NCBI RefSeq assembly: GCF_007971025.1
Contig: NZ_CP042436.1
Span: 992,001 to 1,056,000 of the forward strand
Direction of reading: 5' to 3'
Length of the DNA stretch: 64,000 nucleotides
Origin: Mucilaginibacter ginsenosidivorans
GTDB taxonomy: Bacteria; Bacteroidota; Bacteroidia; Sphingobacteriales; Sphingobacteriaceae
Numbering within the stretch: position 1 is the stretch's first letter; each line of letters starts with the position of its first letter. Below the pieces are notes generated by a model. That model saw only the letters and a program-made list of their open reading frames with translations, had not been told where the DNA came from and did not search any database. The position numbers were made by a program, and so were the translations under genes. Shown here piece by piece: positions 25,665-33,803 of this stretch.

Positions 25665-25949
25665 TCAATTATGAGTCAGATAGACCCTACTTTTTTTCCG
25701 GTGATTAAATGATGGGACATATTTTATATATCCAAAATCATCTAAATCATGAATCGACCTATGATACGTGGCTACACTGATCTTAGCTCGTACCATCACT
25801 TCCTGGGCTTTGATTAATACAGGATCATATTTATTTTGCTCATACCCATATTCTAACAGCACAGTGAATAACCCAATATGGTTCAACCCAATCCTTGGAT
25901 CAGATTGAACCGCATTTAGAAATATCGATAGTAAGCTCAGGCCCTCCAT
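25665..25949 (-). CDS. Small winged-helix-like protein, paralogue of 25070-25354
   Basis: Using MEGLSLLSIF (ATG at 25949), the product has 94 residues. It shares with the other small protein an N-terminal helix, a central TYHRSIHDLDDFGYI segment and a final wing (SRVYLTHN). It begins 4 bp after the lipoprotein stop, so the two may be co-transcribed. The two related genes flank the excisionase-like gene. Likely DNA-binding. No named family. Confidence 0.6.
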   Translation of the reverse strand: MEGLSLLSIFLNAVQSDPRIGLNHIGLFTVLLEYGYEQNKYDPVLIKAQEVMVRAKISVATYHRSIHDLDDFGYIKYVPSFNHRKKSRVYLTHN

Positions 25950-25953
25950 AAAT

Positions 25954-26679
25954 CTATCCCGGCATACTGTAAACAATCAGCCAATAGGCATAGGAGCTAC
26001 AATCTGCAGCATAAGCCGCGCTCCGGTAAACTATGGCGCCGGCGATGTCACTTGTTGCTGCCGCGACCCACTTGGTGATACCTTTTAATGAATAGGACTT
26101 AACAGGTGGATTGGAATAGCCCCAATAGAACGAGGAAAACCGAGCAACTGAACAAGCTGAAAGAACTACAGCCTTGTCACTTTCATTTAAGCCTCCATTA
26201 GTATTTACCGAATTTTCCAATTGAATTATTTGCCCCTTCAAATCCGAATATCCGTAGCTATTTTTTACACTATTTCTTAAGATCGAGAACAATTCCGTTA
26301 GCATTTCTTTTGCGGGGATTGAGCAATCTAACTGGCTGATAAGTTGGTCCGTGTTCAGTGATACTGTACCAGCAACTGTGTCATAATACGAATCGCCTGG
26401 CGTCTTTAGCTGAAGCGGCGCCGTTGCATCTGTTACCGCCTTAGCGGTTGCTGCCAAATCCGGTTTGCAAGATGTACAAATTTCGGGGACGACTTTTGCC
26501 AGGATCAAATTATGCCGTTCACCAATTGTGTCATAAGGGTTGCCCGGGTTCTCAGGGGAAAGAGAAATCTCAGAGAAGCTTTTTGTGCTAAGACTGATTG
26601 AGTTCGGCCTCATAGTTTCGTTTTTACAGGAATAAGAAAAGAACGCGAACAGTGGTAGTATTAAAAAATATGGCTTCAT
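25954..26679 (-). CDS. Lipoprotein of unknown function
   Basis: This 241-residue product has a lipoprotein signal (FFSYSC, Cys18) and a Cys-containing mature part (CTSCKP near 69, later SACSVA and ADCSSYAYW). No family is recognised. It ends with a hydrophobic stretch (SSYAYWLIVYS). It sits between the small HTH gene and the end of the transfer genes on the same strand, and may be cargo. Confidence 0.6.
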   Translation of the reverse strand: MKPYFLILPLFAFFSYSCKNETMRPNSISLSTKSFSEISLSPENPGNPYDTIGERHNLILAKVVPEICTSCKPDLAATAKAVTDATAPLQLKTPGDSYYDTVAGTVSLNTDQLISQLDCSIPAKEMLTELFSILRNSVKNSYGYSDLKGQIIQLENSVNTNGGLNESDKAVVLSACSVARFSSFYWGYSNPPVKSYSLKGITKWVAAATSDIAGAIVYRSAAYAADCSSYAYWLIVYSMPG

Positions 26680-26734
26680 GTCTTTTTACTTTTGAGAATG
26701 AGGTAAGGAGGTTGCCCTACTTGCCTCATTGCGG

Positions 26735-27553
26735 TTAAGAAATTCCTTGTTTTCTTCTTTTACTTTTTTTTTCAGTGTCAACCTTTTCAGATGCCTGGCT
26801 CTTTTGGCCGTTCTTATTAGAAACTTTGTTTCCATCATCCGTGTTGGATTCCTTTTGATCCATACGAAGCCGTTTTTGCTGGGCATCAAAAACCGTCACT
26901 GTTTTATACTGCGGGTTTGCCTGCAGATAACGGTTTTCAACATTTCCGTCCTGAAGGAACGTAACAAACTGCCTGTTGCCCTTTTCAAGTGAGCGCATCA
27001 GTTCCTGTTTATCCTGTTCGTTGTTGAGTTCCTTGATAGGAAGTTTTGTTAAAGCCTCCTGCAGATCGAAGCCATAATTTTCGTGAAAGGTCTTGACCTT
27101 ATAGTTTCCGCTTTCGTCTGTATTCTTAAAATCAAGTTGAACCCAGGCGTTATACTTCTCGCCGTTGGGCACATAGCGCACATGCTCGCCTTCACCGACT
27201 TTGTCCAATTTCTCCAATTCCTTATATACTGCCCGGCCGCACATCAGGTTATATGCTTCCTTAAGCGTATAATTATTAGCCTTGCCTATATAGAAAGTTT
27301 GAGTAGCTGATTCTTCAGCCTTGTCAGGCTTTACTTTTATCTCGTAGCTATTGAAAAAGTATTTTTCGTCCGTGTTTGACTTCCTGAAGTTCAAAATTGC
27401 CTCGACATTGTCTTTGCCGAAATCACGGGCGTGCAGTAATTGAAATGTTGGCTGCTCGCTTTGGATCTTGTCCCTCAATTCATTTTCATGTCCCTCACCG
27501 AAGCCTGTGTACTTTACCTGGTCTTTCAGGTAATTGAAATTTTCCTGATTCAT
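26735..27553 (-). CDS. Conserved mobile-element protein of unknown function
   Basis: The product has 272 residues and no signal peptide. It has an N-terminal region (GFGEGHENELRDKI; FQLLHARDFGKDNVEA), a middle repeat-like part (TLKEAYNLMCGRAVYKEL, YNAWVQLDFK) and a highly charged tail ending KKSKRRKQGIS. This pattern is common in hypothetical genes on Bacteroidota conjugative elements (DUF3945/DUF4099-like genes are neighbours elsewhere), but I cannot name the family with confidence. It is the last gene of the transfer cluster, 45 bp after traN. Confidence 0.65.
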   Translation of the reverse strand: MNQENFNYLKDQVKYTGFGEGHENELRDKIQSEQPTFQLLHARDFGKDNVEAILNFRKSNTDEKYFFNSYEIKVKPDKAEESATQTFYIGKANNYTLKEAYNLMCGRAVYKELEKLDKVGEGEHVRYVPNGEKYNAWVQLDFKNTDESGNYKVKTFHENYGFDLQEALTKLPIKELNNEQDKQELMRSLEKGNRQFVTFLQDGNVENRYLQANPQYKTVTVFDAQQKRLRMDQKESNTDDGNKVSNKNGQKSQASEKVDTEKKSKRRKQGIS

Positions 27554-27598
27554 AACAAATTGTTTTTAAATGATTAAATATTTAGTATCGATCTCGTA

Positions 27599-28441
27599 TT
27601 AAAGAGCCCTTGCCTTGAGTAGCTGCTTTCCGTCAATGGCCAGGGATAGCTTTCGGTCGCCGTTTTTTTCGTACAGGTCGATGACCAGCAGCTTACTGTC
27701 CGATATTGTAAACTGAGGGAATGCAAAAACAAGATGACGGGTGGATTTGCCAGGTATTATGCGCGTGGAATCGCAGCTTGCGTACAATGGTTTTTCTTCC
27801 TGCTCCTGCAAAGCCATCCGTTTAACCTTTTTCCTGTCCCTGGTAAAAAAACTACAGAATTCCACTGGGTAGTCGATATGCGAATGATTAGTGACGGACA
27901 TGCCGAAATACATGCTCCCTTGGTCAAGGTAGATGCCTTCAATCTTCAATTCCATTTTTTGAGCACGCACCTTTTCATTCATGAAATGTTTTCTCGAAAG
28001 GACCTCGTCACACTTGGCCTTTATTAAAGGAAGGTTTAATTGTCGGTTTGTAAAGTTTATCTCCGACTGTTCGTGGTTTTGTTGTTTGCGAAGATCGACC
28101 GCCTGGTATGCAGGCCGCTCCGTACAATCGACGATAAAACTGTAAAGCTTCCCGTCAGCGGTAATGACGCTCAGGTTACTTTCAGGCTGATCAAGCCGGT
28201 CTGCTTTTATCTTAAGCGCATTTTCTGCGTCACCGACTTTTTCCGCAAGAATGTTCCGGCTCCCCCTGTCGACACTTTTGATTGTTGCAGGAAAAAGTAT
28301 GACGGTAGTCTTCAGGTTATTGATCTCTATGCGATACGGAATAATTATCGCACTCTCATCGAGGTTCTTAACCTGCTGTGCATTTGCTACGCCTGCCCAG
28401 GCGGCAAGCAGTAATAAAATTGCTGCTGATAGATTTTTCAT
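27599..28441 (-). CDS. traN: Conjugative transposon protein TraN
   Basis: The 280-residue secreted protein has a signal peptide ending near ANAQQ. A DUF4138 core begins with LKTTVILFPATIKSVDRGS and includes ESNLSVITADGKLYSF. By family, TraN forms part of the outer-membrane core of the transfer apparatus and works with TraM. It lies 16 bp after traM, at the end of the tra operon in the standard order M-N. Length is close to the family norm. Confidence 0.85.
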   Translation of the reverse strand: MKNLSAAILLLLAAWAGVANAQQVKNLDESAIIIPYRIEINNLKTTVILFPATIKSVDRGSRNILAEKVGDAENALKIKADRLDQPESNLSVITADGKLYSFIVDCTERPAYQAVDLRKQQNHEQSEINFTNRQLNLPLIKAKCDEVLSRKHFMNEKVRAQKMELKIEGIYLDQGSMYFGMSVTNHSHIDYPVEFCSFFTRDRKKVKRMALQEQEEKPLYASCDSTRIIPGKSTRHLVFAFPQFTISDSKLLVIDLYEKNGDRKLSLAIDGKQLLKARAL

Positions 28442-28457
28442 TGTTTGCTGTTTAATG

Positions 28458-29725
28458 TTATTGATTGAGTTGATTTGCGTTGGCCAACAGGATTCGATAG
28501 CCTGATTTTATCGTTACCTTCACCAGTCTTACTTTTTTGCTGAACAATCCCTTGGCTGCCTGCATACCGGCACTGGCGGCCTGTGCACCTATTGAAGGGG
28601 ACATAGAATAGAAATCCATGTTTTGTATGGCCTGGTCTGCTCCATCCTTTGCTGCATCTCTTGTAATGGCACCCGGTACATGCAGTCCCGCAAGCCCGTC
28701 CATATCAAATGCCTTGAGGGCAACAGAGAAGACAGAATTACCCAGTCTCACCGTTTTTATATCGACATCGAGCCTATCGCCATCGAGCGAGCAATTGCCG
28801 TAAACAAAATTGTTTTTCGGAATAAGTGTGCCATTGATGAAAATGTCCTGCAGCAAGCGAAGCTTAATTGTTGCTCCCGAGCTAAGTGTTTGTTCACCCT
28901 GGACGATAGCGGCGATCCCGTTCTGCTGCGCAGTAGTTGCCGTGTCGGATGCTTCAAAAAAACCATTGTTACTCAGGGCTCCGGAAAGAACGTAGGATTG
29001 CACGTCAGAACTGGCCGGCATGTAGCTTTTATCTGACGCTATTTCCGTGGTACCTACTGGGAACACGGTACCGCGTGATTTTTCCGACTTTTCCCTGAGC
29101 TGCTCTTTTACCATTTCCGGATGCTCCAACTGAAGTACTTTGTCGAGCATCCCGCTTAACTGTTTCATTTCAGGATCATATTCGGATTGCCTGCTAATTT
29201 GGGATTGAAGCATATCCAGTTTGTGCTGCGCTCCAAAAGAGGAGTTGCCTTCATTCTGGACGGAACTTATTACCGGCGTTGTATTGATCTGCTGTCTTAT
29301 GGCTGAAAGCCTTTCATTGATTGCAGCTTCATTTGCCTCTAATGACCTAGCCCCCCTCCTGCAGTGGTCTGCATATTTAATCCTACGCCGGAAATCCTTC
29401 CATTAAGATGATTCGCTGTATCTGCGGCAGTTGCTCCATCTGCTTCCTTATAGTAGGGGTCATCCCTGATGGCCTGCTTCAATTTCAGCGAGTCTTTTTC
29501 CGCCTGAGTATAAAAGCTTAACTTATTGGCGGCACTATCATTTTTAAACTGTGCCTTTGGTACCTGAAAGTTGAGCCCTCCATGAGTTGTTGATGATTGC
29601 GCATGTGCCTGGCCGCCGCCACCAAGCGCCCAAAAAAAGAGGCTGCAGAAAGGCACCACTAATAGCGGCAATACAAGTGCAAATTTTCTTTGCCTTCGCG
29701 CTTGTTCGATTGTTTTTTCTTTCAT
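28458..29725 (-). pseudogene. traM: Conjugative transposon protein TraM, interrupted by a frameshift
   Basis: Two frames make one TraM. The N-terminal part (29725 to 29339, 128 residues) begins MKEKTIEQARRQRKFALVLPLL with one membrane helix and ends AGGGLGH-stop. The C-terminal part runs open from the same point, has no start of its own until 29213, and reads SLEANEAAINERLSAIRQQ before the beta-rich TraM C-terminus (to IKSGYRILLANANQLNQ). The break is at a run of six G on the coding strand (six C at 29351-29356). One extra G would join the parts into about 422 residues, the normal size. This is either a real mutation, slippage or a sequencing error. Confidence 0.85.
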
Positions 29726-29727
29726 GA

Positions 29728-30018
29728 TTATTGTTTTTTATTTGGATGTGAAAACTGTTTACCAGGCACATTCAAGTGCTGAACGATTGGTTGGCCAGGT
29801 GGCCCTTTAGCAGGAAGCAGGCCATTGATGATCAGGAACAGGCAATAGCAGCCTGTAAACAGGCAGAAACTCAGCAGCAGGATTTTTAGTCGCACCGCTT
29901 TCCAATCAGCAAAAAATCTATTGAGGTGGCCAGCACACTTTTGTGCGCCTTCACAGAGAAGCTTTGATAGCTCATTGTCGCTATTCTGCCGCGTGTCGAT
30001 TTCTTTAGTTGCTTTCAT
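29728..30018 (-). CDS. traL: TraL-like conjugative transfer membrane protein
   Basis: The 96-residue protein has a single transmembrane helix (about 48-68) and lies exactly between traK and traM, the position of traL in Bacteroides conjugative transposons. It overlaps traK by 14 bp and ends 2 bp before traM. Sequence alone would not give the name: position, size and topology do. Confidence 0.6.
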   Translation of the reverse strand: MKATKEIDTRQNSDNELSKLLCEGAQKCAGHLNRFFADWKAVRLKILLLSFCLFTGCYCLFLIINGLLPAKGPPGQPIVQHLNVPGKQFSHPNKKQ

Positions 30019-30637
30019 AAGAACGGTTTTGAGTGCTCAGATCATTGTTTTCAAGAATAGCCCAACGCTCGATCAGAAAGCCATGCGGATTGTTATCGCT
30101 TCGTTCAATATTGCGCATATACCCTTCTGTCAGCAGGTTGCGGGTCACAATAGAAGTAGTCCTTATCAGCTTCTCTTTTGCATAGCACCGAAAATGATAG
30201 GGGTACTGACTGAGATCAAAATGGATACTGTCAATACTGATTTCCTGGCTTATGTTCCCCGCTATAATATTGGCATAGTAACCCTGCTCTTTTAAGTTGT
30301 CGTAGACTTTTTCGGCAGAGTTATCAGCCAGGTAGAGGGCTTTGCCAATGTTGACATTTATGGTTTTCTCATCAGGGTCGAGGCTGAAAAACAGCCTATG
30401 AAAGGTCGCAATATGATCCCTTGCCTCAACGGCGATATTGTCCTTCCGTCCTGAAGCGAAAGCTTCGATGGCTTTACCGTTTGCCAGTATGTACAGGCGT
30501 TGTTCATGTTGCTCCAGCTCGCGGAAACACTTATAGGTAACGAATGAGCATATTAATGTCAGCGCAATAGTGTACAGGATACAGAAGGTCCTTATTTGCC
30601 GGAATGCAGTGTCGATGTTATTTAGTTTTTTGAACAT
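30005..30637 (-). CDS. traK: Conjugative transposon protein TraK (VirB8-like)
   Basis: The 210-residue protein has an N-terminal membrane helix (about 18-36) and a periplasmic domain. The start MFKKLNNIDTAFRQIRTF is typical of TraK, as are the HIATFHRLFFSLDPDE and ADNSAEKVYDNLKEQGYY segments. It belongs to the inner-membrane complex of the transfer channel. traJ ends 29 bp before its start. The order J-K-L-M-N is conserved. Confidence 0.88.
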   Translation of the reverse strand: MFKKLNNIDTAFRQIRTFCILYTIALTLICSFVTYKCFRELEQHEQRLYILANGKAIEAFASGRKDNIAVEARDHIATFHRLFFSLDPDEKTINVNIGKALYLADNSAEKVYDNLKEQGYYANIIAGNISQEISIDSIHFDLSQYPYHFRCYAKEKLIRTTSIVTRNLLTEGYMRNIERSDNNPHGFLIERWAILENNDLSTQNRSYESN

Positions 30638-30666
30638 TTCTAATTGATTTTAATTCATTGGTGAGC

Positions 30667-31818
30667 TCAGCTTTTCCCCGATAGCTTGTCCTGCATATGT
30701 TGGTTACCTGCAGTTGAACCCGCCGTGTTATTTGCAGCACCGATATTGCTCTGACCATTATTATTGGAAACTATTCTCTGGAGATCGGAAAGCCCCTGGG
30801 TAACTCTGCCCGTACTGAATGCGATAGCACTTGATGCCAGGGTACTGGTTTTATTCAGCAATGCATGGCCTCCTACATTGATAATATAATTGGCGATGGA
30901 TGGGACAGTGAAGTATCCCACGATGCCGATCAGCATGAAGATCAGGTAGGCGGTATTGGTACTTTTGAAAAAGGGATCAGCGGCTCCACCCGACTGTTCC
31001 AGTTGGATCATATTCTCCTGTATTTTGCTGATGATGGCCCCGAAAATATTGGCCACGGGCAGCCACATGAATACATTGACATAGCGAGCTAGCCATTGCT
31101 TCAATGTATGCTGGAATCCGTCAAAGACACTTAACCCAAAACAGAGTGGGCCGAGGATAGCCAGCACTATCAATTTGAATGTCCGGATCGTATCTATGCA
31201 CAGCGCTGCCGCTTCAAAGCAGACATTAAGGAACTCCGCCATCCATTTTTTGACCATATCCTTAAAGCCCCAGCCGGAAGATTCAGCGACGGGGTTCGGT
31301 GTATAGGCAGCGGGACCTGCTGGATTGTCCGGGTGTGTATACTGGTACCATTTGGCCGGGTCGGAGTTCATGTCTACGGGCTGTTCAGCCTGTTCCGCCT
31401 TCTTTTGCATATCGGCGTCCAGCATATTATAAATGGCCTTGTTTGCATCTCCGACCATAGCTTGTGTAGCAGTAACGGTCGGTTGCAGTACGCCATTCAA
31501 AAGTTGAAGCACTGCGGGAAATAACAGGATACATATGCCTATCGCAAATGGCCGCAGTAATGGGTAAAAATCGATGGCCTCGGCAGCAGCAATATGTCGC
31601 CATACCCTCGCTGCGATGAACCAGAGTGCAGCAAAGCCTGCAATACCCCTGCCCACATCGATCATACGGCTACAAAGGGGTATCATCTGGTTATACAAAT
31701 TATCGAGGACGCCCTGCAGGCTGTGGATATCAGAACCTACTCCCTGTGCAAAGGAAAACGCGGGCAAAAGCGTGGCTGAGACTGCTATCAGAACAGCCTT
31801 AATCTGAATACTTTTCAT
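30667..31818 (-). CDS. traJ: Conjugative transposon protein TraJ (VirB6-like)
   Basis: The 383-residue polytopic membrane protein starts with a signal-like segment (to FSFAQ), then several helices (IAGFAALWFIAARVW; LLRPFAIGICILLFPAVL; LIVLAILGPLCFGLSV; AYLIFMLIGIVGYF). This is the layout of TraJ/VirB6-type channel proteins. The C-terminal 60 residues are Asn/Gly/Ser-rich and probably disordered. It starts 10 bp after the neighbouring TraI-like gene. Confidence 0.88.
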   Translation of the reverse strand: MKSIQIKAVLIAVSATLLPAFSFAQGVGSDIHSLQGVLDNLYNQMIPLCSRMIDVGRGIAGFAALWFIAARVWRHIAAAEAIDFYPLLRPFAIGICILLFPAVLQLLNGVLQPTVTATQAMVGDANKAIYNMLDADMQKKAEQAEQPVDMNSDPAKWYQYTHPDNPAGPAAYTPNPVAESSGWGFKDMVKKWMAEFLNVCFEAAALCIDTIRTFKLIVLAILGPLCFGLSVFDGFQHTLKQWLARYVNVFMWLPVANIFGAIISKIQENMIQLEQSGGAADPFFKSTNTAYLIFMLIGIVGYFTVPSIANYIINVGGHALLNKTSTLASSAIAFSTGRVTQGLSDLQRIVSNNNGQSNIGAANNTAGSTAGNQHMQDKLSGKS

Positions 31819-31828
31819 ATGTTATGTC

Positions 31829-32470
31829 TTATTTTATTCCATAGAGCTTTTGAAGCGTTTGCCGGTCATTTGCCGCTGTGGCCCGCCGGATGGCGAGGTC
31901 GGCGGTATTACTGTTGAAATGTTGCATAAAGCTGAGCTCCTCATGCCCGCTCGCGTATAGCCGGTCAATTGCGGTAAGTCGCTCTGCATCGTTCATTCGG
32001 AGTTTATCGTCGGTAATGATCATCGTCAGCTCGTCCAGGTTCTGAAGGCTGTTGGCGACCAGGTTATTATAGACATCACTGATATAACTCAGCTCCCGGG
32101 GGCTGAAGTTTTTGTCCGCTTTAAAGACATGATAAGAAGATTGATAAGCGCTGACCAATGCTGCCTGATCATTGATAATATCCTTTATCCTCGGGTACTT
32201 TCGCACTGTGGGGCTTACGGACATTAAGCCGTCCAAAAAGACCTGGTGCACATTGAAGTTGCCCTGCGCAATGCCTTTCACATTGCTGTAACCGGTGCTT
32301 ACTATCTGGTAGCCCTGCTCCATTTGCTTTAATATGCTTTTCATACCAGCCAGCTTCTGATAGTCCAGGCTGAGCTCCTCGATCAAGTCAGCAATTGATT
32401 GCGCTTTTAGCTGGGGCGCAACCAGCACCCCGGCCATCGAGATTATTACTGTCAGAAATATCTTTTTCAT
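31829..32470 (-). CDS. TraI-like conjugation protein, paralogue 3
   Basis: This 213-residue exported protein has a signal peptide ending near LKAQS. It is all-helical and ends AIRRATAANDRQTLQKLYGIK. It shares length, signal peptide, helical repeats (ELSYISDVYNNL; NDAERLTAIDRLY) and C-terminal signature with the next two genes. In other elements members are annotated as TerB-like or TraI. No tellurite link is implied. The three genes are spaced 1-11 bp apart, indicating tandem duplication and likely co-assembly in the periplasmic part of the apparatus. Confidence 0.6.
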   Translation of the reverse strand: MKKIFLTVIISMAGVLVAPQLKAQSIADLIEELSLDYQKLAGMKSILKQMEQGYQIVSTGYSNVKGIAQGNFNVHQVFLDGLMSVSPTVRKYPRIKDIINDQAALVSAYQSSYHVFKADKNFSPRELSYISDVYNNLVANSLQNLDELTMIITDDKLRMNDAERLTAIDRLYASGHEELSFMQHFNSNTADLAIRRATAANDRQTLQKLYGIK

Positions 32471-32471
32471 T

Positions 32472-33110
32472 TTATTGAAGATTATATAATCGTTTGAGTA
32501 TTTTTTGTTGCCTTGCTTCCGCCTGCCTTCTTAGGGTGACATTGCGGGTCCTGTCTATGAATGTCAGGCAGAACGCATACTTATCTTTCATATCCGCATC
32601 AATACTGTTGATTTCTTTGATCCTATCCACATCAGCTAACTGAAATTTGCCCGGGCTGATCACATCAGCGAGCATGACGAGTTCTTTATCGCATTCAGCT
32701 ATTAAATGATCTGCTACTTTTTGCAGGTAGCTAATATCTCCGGCAGTCACCAGGTCCTGCCCGTGCTGCCATTGTATGAACCGGCGGAAATTCGATTTTA
32801 TCTCAGCTGCCAGGGATTGTATCTCCGCTACTTTAGGGTTTTGTCGTACTGCCGGGCTCACTTGCGACAAGGAAAGGAAATAATTATTATTCAAACTGAA
32901 GCTGCCGCTTTTCAGGTCATGGATGTTTGCCAGGCCATCTTGTGTTTGCATGTAACCATGCTTCAGACCGGACAGGTAAGTTTCCATCAATGCGATCTGC
33001 AAAGCCATATCTTTTTTCTTCGTCGATTGTTGGCTGAAAAAACTGCCGATACCTTGTCCGTGGGCCCAGGCCGACACTAATACTAAAAAGATGCTTAAGT
33101 ACTTTCTCAT
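32472..33110 (-). CDS. TraI-like conjugation protein, paralogue 2
   Basis: The ATG at 33110 (MRKYLSIFLVLVSAWAHG) gives a clean signal peptide and 212 residues. An upstream TTG at 33116 is less likely. The mature helical body is related to the flanking proteins (SVSPAVRQ, DISYLQKVADHL), and the C-terminus LRRQAEARQQKILKRLYNLQ mirrors that of its neighbours. Only one base separates its stop from the next start. Function in conjugation is inferred from position. Confidence 0.6.
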   Translation of the reverse strand: MRKYLSIFLVLVSAWAHGQGIGSFFSQQSTKKKDMALQIALMETYLSGLKHGYMQTQDGLANIHDLKSGSFSLNNNYFLSLSQVSPAVRQNPKVAEIQSLAAEIKSNFRRFIQWQHGQDLVTAGDISYLQKVADHLIAECDKELVMLADVISPGKFQLADVDRIKEINSIDADMKDKYAFCLTFIDRTRNVTLRRQAEARQQKILKRLYNLQ

Positions 33111-33121
33111 ATACAAAATGC

Positions 33122-33793
33122 TTAAAGGCCATATAATTTTTTAATAGCTGCTCTGCTTTGCTGGTCTTCTGCACGTCGCAGGCTGAGCTGTATGTTGCCT
33201 GAGTTGTATTGCCGCAGGTCGTCCATGTTATGTTGCAAACCGGTTGCCGCCTTGTGTATCAGTGCCAGGCGCTCAGCATCGCTCATACTCGTTGACAGGT
33301 TCGTTATAGCAAGCAGCACTTCGTTCAGGTTCTGTACACTTGCATCCAGGATGCCGCGGTAGACCCCGCGCATGTTGTTGAGATCGTCTGTCGAAAAATT
33401 CTGGTCCCGCTGAAATAGGCCAAAGGCCTGGTGATATTCATTGACTAATTGTTCCTGCTGTTTAACCACTGCCTTCACCAGCTCATAGGTTGATATCACA
33501 GACTTCACTTGATGTAGTTCCCGGTAGTAGTCCGCATACAGCTTTTTCTCCTTGTCCAGCCAGCCAGAAATATCATTCAGGTTGCCCAGGGCCATCTTGT
33601 TCTCAAGCTCTTTTTCCGCATTCTGCAAGGCGATGGTCTTGTTTTGCATTTGCTGCACTTTGAGATCTATGGCTACGATCACTTTTTTTACCGCACTTGT
33701 GATCAGCCCTACAATAGGTATCTGTGCGCTAAGTTGCATGGAGCAACTAATCACCAAAATCGCAGTCAGCATGCTTATCTTTTTCCACTTCAT
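33122..33793 (-). CDS. traI: Conjugal transfer protein TraI
   Basis: The 223-residue secreted helical protein has a signal peptide (MKWKKISMLTAILVISC to about LSAQ) followed by VVGL-type start IPIVGLITSAVKKVIVAIDLKVQQMQNKT. It then has a long coiled-coil-like body and the C-terminus LRRAEDQQSRAAIKKLYGL. It lies directly after traG, the position of traI in Bacteroides elements. It is the likely founder of the three-gene tandem. Confidence 0.75.
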   Translation of the reverse strand: MKWKKISMLTAILVISCSMQLSAQIPIVGLITSAVKKVIVAIDLKVQQMQNKTIALQNAEKELENKMALGNLNDISGWLDKEKKLYADYYRELHQVKSVISTYELVKAVVKQQEQLVNEYHQAFGLFQRDQNFSTDDLNNMRGVYRGILDASVQNLNEVLLAITNLSTSMSDAERLALIHKAATGLQHNMDDLRQYNSGNIQLSLRRAEDQQSRAAIKKLYGL

Positions 33794-33803
33794 CTTCCCC
33801 TCC

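Noticed and set aside
26686..26889. Open frame of 67 residues on the minus strand overlapping the end of the 272-residue unknown gene
   Set aside because: It is a shadow of the longer conserved frame at 26735-27553. Composition is basic without pattern.
28458..29725. Programmed ribosomal frameshift in traM
   Set aside because: The slippery sequence (GGA GGG GGG C) does not fit a good -1 heptamer because re-pairing at AGG is poor, and TraM is normally encoded in one frame. A mutation or sequencing error is more likely.
31829..33110. Tellurite-resistance genes (TerB annotation of such proteins)
   Set aside because: The position inside the tra operon and the similarity to TraI make a transfer role far more likely. 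No ter genes are near.
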